64,000 nt of DNA, from positions 62,001-126,000 of the forward strand of contig NZ_JFCH01000054.1 of NCBI RefSeq assembly GCF_000738175.1, given 5' to 3'. Below are positions 36,417-44,926 of the stretch, piece by piece (the first letter of the stretch is position 1; every line of letters begins with the position of its first letter). Source of the DNA: Corynebacterium jeikeium (lineage in GTDB: Bacteria; Actinomycetota; Actinomycetes; Mycobacteriales; Mycobacteriaceae). Both the position numbers and the translations under genes were made by a program. The notes beneath the pieces are model-generated. The model had not been told where the DNA came from. It worked only from the letters and a program-made list of their open reading frames with translations, and did not search any database.

Positions 36417-37337
36417 ATGACGTTCACACCTGGCCAAGCAGAGGTTTTCACCGAGATCGAGAAGATCGGGCAGCTCACCCGCGCCATGCGTAAGGCGGGC
36501 CGCCCCGTGGCGCTGGTGCCCACGATGGGCGCGCTGCACGAGGGGCACCTCTCGCTGGTGCAGGCCGCCCAGCAGATTCCGGGTGCGCTGGTTGTGGTCA
36601 GCATTTTCGTGAACCCTCTGCAGTTCGCCGAGGGAGAGGACCTGGATGCCTACCCGCGCACCCTCGACGAGGACGTCGCGAAGCTAAAGGCCGCGGGCGT
36701 GGACGCGGTATTCGCCCCCAGCCCCCGCGAGATGTACCCCAACGGGCCGCGCACGACTATCCACCCGGGCGAGGCCGGCCGCATTCTGGAGGGAGCCCAC
36801 CGCCCGACCCACTTCGCGGGCGTGCTGACGGTCGTGAACAAGCTCTTCACCATCACGCATTGCGATCACGCCTTCTTCGGGGAGAAGGACTATCAGCAGC
36901 TGTTGCTGATCCAGCAAATGGTGACGGACCTGAACATGGAGGTACAGGTCCACGGCGTGCCGATCGTGCGCGAGGCCGATGGTCTGGCGAAGTCCTCCCG
37001 CAACGTCTACCTTTCCGACGAGGAGCGCGAGCTTGCCCTCACCCTGTCCGCGGCCCTGACCGCCGGCGCTTTCGTAGCCGAGCAGGGCTCTGCGGCGGTG
37101 CTGCAGACTGCTGGATCTATTCTGGACGCCGCCTCGGGCGTGGACGTCGACTATCTTGAGCTGCGCGGTACGGACCTTTCCGACACCCCGGAGGACGGCG
37201 AGGCCCGCCTGTTGGTGGCGGCGCGCGTTGGAACCACGCGCCTGATCGACAACGTGGGCGTCCCTCTGGGCACCGGCTTCAAGGGCCTGGATGACAGCGG
37301 TGAAGGCAGTGAGCCTGCCGACAACGCTGGCGAGTAG
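36417..37337 (+). CDS. panC: Pantothenate synthetase
   Basis: 306 residues; ATP-dependent condensation of pantoate and beta-alanine. Motifs: VPTMGALHEGHLSLV (ATP HIGH-type), VSIFVNPLQF, RPTHFAGVLTVVNKLF, FFGEKDYQQLLLIQQMV and the KMSKS-like GLAKSSRNVYLS. No panB is adjacent, unlike the C. glutamicum panBC operon; panD lies at 43114. About 20 residues of acidic tail follow the usual end. Confidence 0.95.
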   Translation: MTFTPGQAEVFTEIEKIGQLTRAMRKAGRPVALVPTMGALHEGHLSLVQAAQQIPGALVVVSIFVNPLQFAEGEDLDAYPRTLDEDVAKLKAAGVDAVFAPSPREMYPNGPRTTIHPGEAGRILEGAHRPTHFAGVLTVVNKLFTITHCDHAFFGEKDYQQLLLIQQMVTDLNMEVQVHGVPIVREADGLAKSSRNVYLSDEERELALTLSAALTAGAFVAEQGSAAVLQTAGSILDAASGVDVDYLELRGTDLSDTPEDGEARLLVAARVGTTRLIDNVGVPLGTGFKGLDDSGEGSEPADNAGE

Positions 37338-37361
37338 AGCTGAGTAGAGCTGAGTAGAGCC
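37332..37361. repeat. Three tandem 10-bp repeats between panC and the epimerase gene
   Basis: GAGTAGAGCT repeated at 37332, 37342 and 37352 (last base C). The panC stop codon lies in the first copy and the next ATG follows the third. Confidence 0.9.
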
Positions 37362-38342
37362 ATGAGCGACGATCTAGACACCCTGCAGCGACACTCGCAC
37401 CCTTTCGTGGACATTTCAGCTGGGGAGTACCGCGCCAGCATCTCCACCTTCGGTGGCGGGCTGCGCAGCCTGGAGTACGCGGGCAAGCCCCTGGTGGTTT
37501 CCTACCCAGAGGGCGCCTACCCGCCGCTATCCTCCGGAATTGTGCTGGCCCCATGGCCGAACCGCACTGCCGACGGGGTCTTCGCCCACGACGGCGTGCT
37601 GCACCGTCTGGACATCACAGAGCCGGGCCGCGCCACCGCGATCCACGGATTCGTGGGGCAAATGGCCTGGCACGTTGCCGACCAAGGTGAAGACTTCGTG
37701 GCGCTGGAGCTGTCCACCGGCCTGCGCCAGGGGTGGCCGTGGCCGCTGCGTATGCGGGTGACGTGGTCGCTCGATGCGGCTGAGGGACTGCGTGCCACTT
37801 TCGACGTCCGCAACGAGGCCGATGCTTCCTGCCCCTTCGGCCTGGGGTGGCACCCATACCTGAGCGCCCTGGGAGCACCGCTGGATGACTGCGTGCTGCA
37901 TCTGCCTGTCGGCACGAACCTGCCCCTGGATTCGGTGCGCAACCTTCCCGCCGGGCCGGAGTTTTCGGCTCGCCGGGTGCTTCCGGACCTGGATACCGGC
38001 CAGCGCATGGCCGGGGTGTGGCTGGACCACTGCTTCGGCGGTATCAGTGCGCAGGAGGATGCGCCGTCCGAGGCGCGCCTGCTCAACCCGGACGGCGAGG
38101 GTGTGCGTCTATGGGTAGGCGAGGGCTTCAACTGGTTTCAGGTGTTCACTGCCGACCCAGCCCGCCGCGAGGGTTACCCCGGTGTGGGGCGGGCCCTGGC
38201 CGTCGAACCGATGACGTGCCCGCCGGACGCACTGCGCTCCGGCCGAGACCTCATTCGCCTGAATGCAGGGGAGGAGTTCAGCTTCGAATGTGGGGTCTCT
38301 TTCGCGCCGCGTGATGGCGTCACAACCCAAGAACCGAAGTAG
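37362..38342 (+). CDS. Aldose 1-epimerase (galactose mutarotase family)
   Basis: 326 residues. Family features: LAPWPNRTADGVF, IHGFVGQMAWHV, FGLGWHPYL (catalytic His in the GxGxHPY context) and VEPMTCPPDALRSG near the end. It interconverts alpha- and beta-hexoses. Placed immediately before the symporter, galT and galK, so a mutarotase role in galactose use is likely. Only 24 bases after panC. Confidence 0.88.
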   Translation: MSDDLDTLQRHSHPFVDISAGEYRASISTFGGGLRSLEYAGKPLVVSYPEGAYPPLSSGIVLAPWPNRTADGVFAHDGVLHRLDITEPGRATAIHGFVGQMAWHVADQGEDFVALELSTGLRQGWPWPLRMRVTWSLDAAEGLRATFDVRNEADASCPFGLGWHPYLSALGAPLDDCVLHLPVGTNLPLDSVRNLPAGPEFSARRVLPDLDTGQRMAGVWLDHCFGGISAQEDAPSEARLLNPDGEGVRLWVGEGFNWFQVFTADPARREGYPGVGRALAVEPMTCPPDALRSGRDLIRLNAGEEFSFECGVSFAPRDGVTTQEPK

Positions 38343-38415
38343 TTCCAGAAATAGAAAAGAATTTCCTTAAGTGCACCCCGCGGCGTTAAAATTGGTACCG
38401 CATATATATCCAATA

Positions 38416-38468
38416 GTTCCCGTCGCTGGTAATTGGAAAACATAACCGTTGGCGCCTGGGACGGGAAC
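38416..38468 (+). promoter_or_regulatory. Inverted repeat in the leader of the galactose symporter gene
   Basis: Perfect 9-bp arms GTTCCCGTC (38416-38424) and GACGGGAAC (38460-38468), 26 bases before the ATG. An AT-rich TATATATC stretch just upstream (38403-38410) may be a -10 region, so the repeat would lie at the 5' end of the mRNA. It is either an operator or a leader hairpin. Confidence 0.45.
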
Positions 38469-38493
38469 ATGACGTTCCTGGAGGTTCGCAGCT

Positions 38494-40149
38494 ATGACAG
38501 CTGAAGGACTACGCCTGGACGCAAGCTGGGTAGACTACGCGCTGGTCGCCCTATACTTCGCGTTCGTCCTGGGCATCGGTTGGGCCGCAAAGTCCAAAGT
38601 GTCCAGCTCAATCGACTTCTTCCTCTCCGGCCGCTCGCTACCCGCATGGGTGACGGGCCTGGCCTTCATCTCCGCCAACCTGGGCGCCGTAGAAATCGTG
38701 GGCCACTCGGCCAACGGCGTGCAGTACGGCTTCGAAACCATGCACTATTTCTGGATCGGCGCGATCCCAGCAATGGTGTTCCTCGGCATCGTGATGATGC
38801 CTTTCTACTATGGCTCCAAGGTGCGTTCCGTGCCGGAGTTCATGCTCCGCCGCTTCGGCAAGGGCGCACACCTGGTCAACGGCCTCTCCTTCGCCGTAGC
38901 CCAGCTGCTGATCGCCGGCGTGAACCTGCTGCTGCTGGCCAAGGTGGTTAACTCCCTGCTCGGCTGGCCGCTATGGGTCACGCTGGTGGTGGCCGCAGCA
39001 ATCGTGCTGTCGTACATCACCCTCGGTGGCCTTTCCGCCGCCATTTACAACGAGGTGCTGCAGTTCTTCGTGATCATCGCGGCCCTGCTGCCGCTGACGA
39101 TGATCGGCCTGCACCAGGTCGGCGGTTGGTCCGGCCTGCAGGAGAAGGTCGCGGACCCGTCGCACTTCCACACCTGGCCGGGTACTGAAATCTCGGGCTT
39201 CGACAACCCGATCGTCTCCGCCATTGGCCTGGTCTTCGGCCTGGGCTTCGTGCTGTCCTTCGGTTACTGGACCACCAACTTCGTGGAGGTGCAGCGCTCC
39301 ATGGCAGCCGATTCGCTGTCGTCTGCACGCAAGACCCCGATCATCGGTGCGTTCCCGAAGATGTTCATCCCGTTCCTGGTGGTCATCCCGGGCATGGTTG
39401 CAGGTGCAACCGTCACCCCGATCATGGATGGTTCCGCCGAGCCGAACGACGCGATCTTGTACCTGATGCGTGACCTGCTGCCGAACGGCCTGCTGGGCGT
39501 GGCTATCGCGGGTCTGCTGGCCGCGTTCATGGCCGGCATGGCGGCTAACATTTCCGCCTTCAACACCGTGTTCTCCTACGACATTTGGGAGTCCTACATC
39601 GTCAAGGATCGCGACGACGAGTACTACCTCAAGGTCGGCCGTATCGCGACCGTCGGCGCCACCGTCATTGCCGTGTTCACCGCCCTGCTGGCATCCAACT
39701 TCGGCAACATCATGGACTACCTGCAGACGCTGTTCGGCTTCTTCAACGCGCCGCTGTTCGCCACCTTCATCCTGGGTATGTTCTGGAAGCGCATGACGCC
39801 CACCGCAGGTTGGGTGGGCCTCGTTTCCGGTACGGGTGTGGCAATCGTCTACTGGGCTGTGGCCACCTTCGGCAGCACCGACGCAACCTTCTTCAACCTG
39901 CCGGGTCAGGGTACGGCCTTCGTTGCCGCCTCCCTGGCGTTCGTCACGGACATCATCGTCTCCGTCCTGGTCTCCCTGGTCACCGAGCCGAAGCCGGACG
40001 AGGAGCTGGTGGGCTTCGTCAAGTCCGTCACCCCGAAGGAAAACCTCACGGACGCCGCCGAGGCCACCCTGCCGTGGTACCGCCGCACCGTCCCGCTGGG
40101 CATCCTCTGTCTGGCAATGGTGCTCGTCCTCAACATCGTGTTCGCCTAA
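38494..40149 (+). CDS. Sodium:solute symporter (SSS family), probable galactose/glucose transporter
   Basis: 551 residues with 13-14 predicted membrane helices, the size of the sugar-type symporter vSGLT. It begins DYALVALYFAFVLGIGWAAK, with the SSS core FFLSGRSLPAWVTGLAFISA and GFETMHYFWIGAIPAM. ATG preceded by GGAGG. Flanked by a mutarotase and by galT-galK, so galactose is the likely cargo with sodium as the coupling ion. Other SSS substrates (proline, pantothenate, acetate) fit the context less well. Confidence 0.87.
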   Translation: MTAEGLRLDASWVDYALVALYFAFVLGIGWAAKSKVSSSIDFFLSGRSLPAWVTGLAFISANLGAVEIVGHSANGVQYGFETMHYFWIGAIPAMVFLGIVMMPFYYGSKVRSVPEFMLRRFGKGAHLVNGLSFAVAQLLIAGVNLLLLAKVVNSLLGWPLWVTLVVAAAIVLSYITLGGLSAAIYNEVLQFFVIIAALLPLTMIGLHQVGGWSGLQEKVADPSHFHTWPGTEISGFDNPIVSAIGLVFGLGFVLSFGYWTTNFVEVQRSMAADSLSSARKTPIIGAFPKMFIPFLVVIPGMVAGATVTPIMDGSAEPNDAILYLMRDLLPNGLLGVAIAGLLAAFMAGMAANISAFNTVFSYDIWESYIVKDRDDEYYLKVGRIATVGATVIAVFTALLASNFGNIMDYLQTLFGFFNAPLFATFILGMFWKRMTPTAGWVGLVSGTGVAIVYWAVATFGSTDATFFNLPGQGTAFVAASLAFVTDIIVSVLVSLVTEPKPDEELVGFVKSVTPKENLTDAAEATLPWYRRTVPLGILCLAMVLVLNIVFA

Positions 40150-40186
40150 GAGCGCTTAAACTTTCAGAAAGGAGTGAACGGACACA

Positions 40187-40525
40187 ATGGCTAACAACAC
40201 GGCTAAGAACACGGCTAAGAAAACCAAGCGTTCCCACATGGCCGGTGCTTTCGACATCCGCAACGTCATCGGCTCCCTCATGGGGCTGTACGGACTTGTG
40301 CTTTTGATCAGTTACTTCCTGCTGGACCCGGGCATGGATGTGACCACCGGCGAGCCGAAGAACGAAACGTATAACCTGGTCTGCGGGCTTGCCATGGTCG
40401 TCGTGGCGGCGGTCTTCTTCCTGTGGACCAAGCTGGATCCGATCAAGATTGACGAAACAGTTGAAACTGCCGAGTCTGCAGATCCCGCCGACTCCGCCGA
40501 CTCACCGGCCTCGCAATCTAAGTAA
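40187..40525 (+). CDS. Small two-helix membrane protein following the symporter
   Basis: 112 residues. A Lys/Asn/Thr-rich head (ANNTAKNTAKKTKR) precedes two membrane helices (about 27-47 and 64-85) and an acidic tail rich in Asp, Ser and Pro. It starts 37 bases after the symporter stop behind AAGGAG. No known family recognised. The tight pairing suggests an accessory or stability subunit of the symporter; this is inference. Confidence 0.78.
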   Translation: MANNTAKNTAKKTKRSHMAGAFDIRNVIGSLMGLYGLVLLISYFLLDPGMDVTTGEPKNETYNLVCGLAMVVVAAVFFLWTKLDPIKIDETVETAESADPADSADSPASQSK

Positions 40526-40533
40526 CCACACTT

Positions 40534-40562
40534 GCCCGCCCCACCTGGAGGCGGGCATTTTT
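40534..40562 (+). terminator. Terminator or attenuator between the symporter unit and galT
   Basis: GCCCGCC (40534-40540) / GGCGGGC (40550-40556) followed by ATTTTT. It lies inside the gene cluster, about 50 bases before galT. Confidence 0.85.
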
Positions 40563-40612
40563 AAACTAAGCACCATCCCCACCCAAGGACCTTTTAGGAA
40601 GTGATCCACGCT

Positions 40613-41752
40613 GTGCAGCACGAATTTAAAGTAACCCGAACCACGCTGGCGGACGGCCGCGAGCTGCTGTACTTCGACGACGAACCGGCTTATGTTGGGG
40701 GGGAGAAACAGCGCGAGCTGCACGATTCCCGCGACCTGCCGCAGGCCACCACGGAATCCGAGATGCGCCAGGATCCCCTGACGGGCCAGTGGTACGTCTA
40801 CGCTGCGCACCGCATGAACCGCACGTTCATGCCCCCGGCCAACGAGAACCCACTGGCTCCCACCAAGCCCGGCGAGCTGCCCACCGAGGTGCCCGCCGAC
40901 GACTACGACGTGGTGGTCTTCGAGAACCGCTTCCCGTCCCTGTCGGTCCACATGGAGGTGTCGGAGGACTTCGCCACCAACGTCGACGGCCAGGAGCTAT
41001 TTCCCCGCAAGCCCGCCATCGGCCGCTGCGAGGTCGTGTGCTTCACCCCGGACGTGAACTCCTCGTTTAGGGATCTGCCATACGAACGCGCCCGCACGGT
41101 CGTTGAGGCCTGGGCGCACCGCACCGCCGAGCTTTCCGCCATTGAGGGCATTCGCTACGTTTTCCCCTTCGAAAACCGCGGTAAGGAGATCGGCGTGACC
41201 CTGCAGCACCCGCACGGCCAGATCTACTCTTATCCTTTCGTCCCACCGCGCGCCGCCGAGGTGGCTGCACGCGCTCGGGCGTTTAGGGAGCAAACCGGAA
41301 AGGATCTTTTTGACGCCACCTTGTCCGCCGAAAAGGCATCCGGCACCCGCGTACTCTTGGCCGGTGAGCACTTCACGGCCTATGTTCCGGCGGCAGCGAA
41401 GTGGCCGGTGGAGGTCATCCTCATGGCTAACCGGGCGGTCCCGGATTTCGCGGCGCTGAGTGACGAGGAGAAGGACGAGCTGACCCGCTTCTACCTAGAT
41501 CTGCTGGGCCGCATGGATCGCTTCTTCGAGGGCGTGGAGCGCACCCCCTACATCGCCGCCTGGAACCAGGCGCCGGTGGGGGAGGACCGGGAGAACGGTC
41601 GCCTGTACTTGCAGCTGTATTCGATGATGCGCTCCCCAGGCCGCATGAAGTTCTTGGCCGGTAGCGAGTCGGGCCAGGAGGCCTGGATCTCCGACACCAC
41701 CCCGGAGAGGATCGCGGAGCGCTTCCGGGAGGTCGCCGACAATGCCAACTAA
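40613..41752 (+). CDS. galT: Galactose-1-phosphate uridylyltransferase
   Basis: About 379 residues. I prefer the GTG at 40613 (MQHEFKVTRTTL) because AGGAAG lies 11 bases upstream; a GTG at 40601 is also in frame. Leloir enzyme exchanging UMP between UDP-glucose and galactose-1-phosphate. Active-site histidine triad motif QHPHGQIYSYPF near residue 200; substrate-binding FENRFPSL and AAWNQAPVG are also seen. Its end overlaps galK by 11 bases. Confidence 0.95.
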   Translation: MQHEFKVTRTTLADGRELLYFDDEPAYVGGEKQRELHDSRDLPQATTESEMRQDPLTGQWYVYAAHRMNRTFMPPANENPLAPTKPGELPTEVPADDYDVVVFENRFPSLSVHMEVSEDFATNVDGQELFPRKPAIGRCEVVCFTPDVNSSFRDLPYERARTVVEAWAHRTAELSAIEGIRYVFPFENRGKEIGVTLQHPHGQIYSYPFVPPRAAEVAARARAFREQTGKDLFDATLSAEKASGTRVLLAGEHFTAYVPAAAKWPVEVILMANRAVPDFAALSDEEKDELTRFYLDLLGRMDRFFEGVERTPYIAAWNQAPVGEDRENGRLYLQLYSMMRSPGRMKFLAGSESGQEAWISDTTPERIAERFREVADNAN

Positions 41753-43016
41753 CGAAACCCCAACTAACCAAACCAACGCAGCACAAAACGCCGCTACTCG
41801 ACACTGGCTGCAGACCCGCTCCGAGGAGCAGGGCACTGCCGACGCACAGTCCCTGTTCCAGCAGGTCTACGGCTACGAACCGGCGGGCGTGTGGTCCGCG
41901 CCGGGGCGCGTGAACCTGATCGGCGAACACGTCGACTACGCCGATGGCATCAGCCTGCCCTTCGCGCTTTCCCAGCGCACCTACGTGGCAGCCGCCAAGA
42001 ACGACGATGGCGTGTACCGCGTGGCCTCCCGCTTCGGCGACCCCGCGGAGGTTGTCCACTTTGAGATTCCCGTCGCCGAGGTCGGCCCCGGTAACCCCGC
42101 CAACTGGGCGGGGTACGCCGTCGGCGCCATCTGGGCCGCTACCGAGGCTGGTCTGATGCCCGCCGGAGGACTGGACCTCGCCATCGAGTCCGACGTTCCC
42201 GTCGGCGCGGGGCTCTCCAGTTCCGCTGCACTGGAATGCTCGGCGGCCCTCGCGGCCTTCGACCTATACGGCGGCGCGCACCTCGATGATGCGGCTCGCA
42301 ACGGGCTCATGGGGGCGTCCATAAGAGCAGAGAACGAGGTAGTCGGCGCCTCGACGGGCGGGCTTGACCAGCGTATTTCGCTGTTCGGCCAGGCTGGCCA
42401 CGCGCTGGCCATCGACTTCGCCGAAGACAGTGCCACCCAGGTGCCTTTCGACATCGCGGCGCGGGGGCTGGCGATCCTCATCATGAATACGAATGCCCCG
42501 CACCAGCTGAACGATGGGCAATACGCTGCGCGGCGCGCCGTGATCGACGGGGTGACCGCCGACCTGGGCGTCAGCAGCCTGCGCTTCGCCGAGGAGGCCG
42601 AGGACGCCTCCGTGGGCTGGGCCAAGTCCAACGACATGGATCCGGTGGTGGTGGCCGCCCGCGTGCGCCACGTGGTCAGCGAGATCGACCGCACGGCCGA
42701 GGCGATCCGCCAGGTCAGTGCCGGGGACATGGAGGCCTTCGGACGGTCGATGCAGGGCAGCCACGCCTCCCTGCGCGATGACTACGAGGTCACCGTTCCG
42801 GAGCTGGATACTGCTGTGGACGTTGCGATGGCCGAGGGCGCGCTGGGTGCCCGCATGACCGGTGGCGGCTTCGGCGGCTCCGCGATTGCGCTGCTGCGCG
42901 AGGATCAGGTGGAGGCCACGGCCGCAGCGGTGGCCAGGGCCTTCGCGGAGAAGGGATTCAACGAGCCCGAGTTCGTGGTCGCCCTGCCGAGCGACGGCGC
43001 GCACCGGAACGCTTAA
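41742..43016 (+). CDS. galK: Galactokinase
   Basis: 424 residues, GHMP kinase phosphorylating galactose at C1. Motifs: APGRVNLIGEHVDYADG (galactokinase signature), VPVGAGLSSSAALECSAAL (ATP-binding) and GARMTGGGFGGSAIAL. A 50-residue N-terminal extension with an Asn/Thr/Gln-rich start comes before the core. Translationally coupled to galT. No galE is present in the window. Confidence 0.96.
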   Translation: MPTNETPTNQTNAAQNAATRHWLQTRSEEQGTADAQSLFQQVYGYEPAGVWSAPGRVNLIGEHVDYADGISLPFALSQRTYVAAAKNDDGVYRVASRFGDPAEVVHFEIPVAEVGPGNPANWAGYAVGAIWAATEAGLMPAGGLDLAIESDVPVGAGLSSSAALECSAALAAFDLYGGAHLDDAARNGLMGASIRAENEVVGASTGGLDQRISLFGQAGHALAIDFAEDSATQVPFDIAARGLAILIMNTNAPHQLNDGQYAARRAVIDGVTADLGVSSLRFAEEAEDASVGWAKSNDMDPVVVAARVRHVVSEIDRTAEAIRQVSAGDMEAFGRSMQGSHASLRDDYEVTVPELDTAVDVAMAEGALGARMTGGGFGGSAIALLREDQVEATAAAVARAFAEKGFNEPEFVVALPSDGAHRNA

Positions 43017-43113
43017 GCGGCTAACTTTGAGCAACGCTTGCGCGCTGCCTGGGCGCCGAGCAAAGTAACAGCTAAATAGCTTATTTGGTTAGCCCCGAGT
43101 AAGGTGTTCACCC

Positions 43114-43530
43114 GTGTTGCGAACCATGCTGAAATCAAAGATCCACCGTGCAACGGTCACTCAGGCCGACCTGCACTACGTCGGCTCGTGCACCATCGAC
43201 GCTGATCTGATGGAAGCTGCCGACATCCTCGAAGGCGAGCAGATCGATATCGTCGATATCGATAACGGCAATCGCCTGACGACCTACGCCATCACCGGCG
43301 ACCGGGGCACCGGCGTGATCGGCATCAACGGTGCCGCCGCGCGTCTGATCAGCCCCGGCGACCTCGTCATCATCATCGGCTACGCCCAGTACAGCGAGGA
43401 AGACCTGAAGAACTACGCCTCGCGCGTGGTCTTCGTGGACGAAAACAACAAGCAGGTGGAGCTCGGCGGAGACCCGGCCCACGTGCCGGACGGCTCGGGG
43501 CTAAAGAACCCGCGCCACCCGGAGGCCTAG
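43114..43530 (+). CDS. panD: Aspartate 1-decarboxylase
   Basis: 138 residues, pyruvoyl enzyme making beta-alanine for pantothenate. The self-cleavage site Gly24-Ser25 is in [12 protein letters not shown]; Tyr58-type motif [12 protein letters not shown] and [18 protein letters not shown] also match. GTG start ([20 protein letters not shown]). It ends four bases inside the convergent lipoprotein gene. The beta-alanine would feed PanC at 36417. Confidence 0.96.
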   Translation: MLRTMLKSKIHRATVTQADLHYVGSCTIDADLMEAADILEGEQIDIVDIDNGNRLTTYAITGDRGTGVIGINGAAARLISPGDLVIIIGYAQYSEEDLKNYASRVVFVDENNKQVELGGDPAHVPDGSGLKNPRHPEA

Positions 43531-44738
43531 CTGATCTCGTAGTTCCCGTCGTCGTTGCGCTCTACGTGGAGGCGCCACAGCGGGATTCCTTCTTTCTCTA
43601 GAGCTTCTTTAGTCGCCGAGAGCGTCTTCAGACCGGTAACTACGAAGTCGGTGTTGCCGAATCGTAGGCCAACCTCCGAGCAGTAACGCTGGCTGCCTTT
43701 GCCTTCATCGGACAAGGCTTGCAGAGTGCCTTCCGCCCTCAACACCTCGAACTCACCGTTGGGAGCCTGTACGCCGATCTCGGTCGGGGGAACGAGCGGT
43801 GCCCTGTCCTCGTAGTCATACTCCACCTCGACACAGAGCTTGCTGTAGTCCCGCGGATTGTCGATGAGGACCTCAGAATCTTTCAGCTTCATCTCCACCT
43901 TGCCGATTCCCATCTCTTCAGTGGTCGACTCGTCCTTGCCCTTGGCCTTGTCGCGGGCTTCGCGGAAGCTATCGTCCACGAGATCCATCTCGACGCGATC
44001 ACCGATCTCCAGCGGACCGTCAGCTTCGCCGATGTTCGCTTCCTTACCTTCGAGCTCCTGGTAGCGGTTTGCCAGGTTTGTCAATGAACGCAGCAGGGGT
44101 TTGACGGAATCACAGGTGAAGGTGGAGATAACCTCCGCGTATTCCAGTGGAGTGCCCTCCGGGCCGGCAAGCACGCACATATCTTGCATCTCGATGGATT
44201 GCCACCCCTTAAGGCCCTCATCGGATAGATCGTTCCATTCGGCATCGTTGGGGGCCATGTTGTCGAGGTTGGAGCCGTGCTTAGTGGCGGATAGTCCGGC
44301 ATAAATCGACGTATCTTTGAGCTCTTCTGGCTGGTCGCCGCTTACCTGTGGCTTTACATAACCAGAACAAGTCTCCTCGTTGACGTAGACATCGGCCGAA
44401 TCTAGCGGAATCATCTTCGCGCCATCCACGTAGGCGCTGTCGTAAAACTTCTGGTCCAGCTTGCAGTCGCTGAACTTGCCATCGGCGAAGATCTCTCGCA
44501 GCTGGTCGTCGCTGATCTCCGTGGAAACCTCCGAGTAGCTGCTCGGAGCGGGCTGCCCTTCGTTACCACCGGAGTCGCCGTTCTGGCCCCCGTAGGAGAT
44601 CTCTTCACTGGCGCCCTCTGGGCGCTGGAAAGCAGAGCAGCTGGCGGTGAAAGTCAAAGCGCCCGCAGCTAGACAGGCCGTCAGAGCGCGGGCATAAGCA
44701 CGAGCGTGGCTGCGGGTAGTGGGGCGTGAAGAAGACAT
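43527..44738 (-). CDS. Putative lipoprotein of unknown function
   Basis: 403 residues. An Arg-rich N terminus, a hydrophobic stretch and the lipobox TFTASC (Cys about residue 34) predict a lipoprotein on the outer membrane face. The mature part is acidic, with paired cysteines ([28 protein letters not shown]) that could form disulfides. I do not recognise a named family. The start may lie a few residues in; ATG at 44738 has GGAAG upstream. Convergent with panD (4-base overlap) and divergent from lysS. Confidence 0.75.
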   Translation of the reverse strand: MSSSRPTTRSHARAYARALTACLAAGALTFTASCSAFQRPEGASEEISYGGQNGDSGGNEGQPAPSSYSEVSTEISDDQLREIFADGKFSDCKLDQKFYDSAYVDGAKMIPLDSADVYVNEETCSGYVKPQVSGDQPEELKDTSIYAGLSATKHGSNLDNMAPNDAEWNDLSDEGLKGWQSIEMQDMCVLAGPEGTPLEYAEVISTFTCDSVKPLLRSLTNLANRYQELEGKEANIGEADGPLEIGDRVEMDLVDDSFREARDKAKGKDESTTEEMGIGKVEMKLKDSEVLIDNPRDYSKLCVEVEYDYEDRAPLVPPTEIGVQAPNGEFEVLRAEGTLQALSDEGKGSQRYCSEVGLRFGNTDFVVTGLKTLSATKEALEKEGIPLWRLHVERNDDGNYEIS

Positions 44739-44912
44739 GTCGAGTGCTTCCTTTATTTTCTGGTTGCGACTATTTCCGGTTATGGCTGGTGAAACTTACT
44801 GACTGGTGGAAGTTACCTAGGAGTAAGGGGAACAAAACGTCTTATGTTCCCTAAAGCTAACACCCCCGGGCGACCTGCATGCCTCAATCGATTACCTGTC
44901 CGCCCCATGCGC

Positions 44913-44918
44913 TAGGCT
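44913..44918 (+). promoter_or_regulatory. -10 element of lysS
   Basis: TAGGCT ends eight bases before the GTG at 44927 and no ribosome binding site is visible, which points to a leaderless mRNA and supports the downstream start. Confidence 0.45.
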
Positions 44919-44926
44919 TTGTAAGC

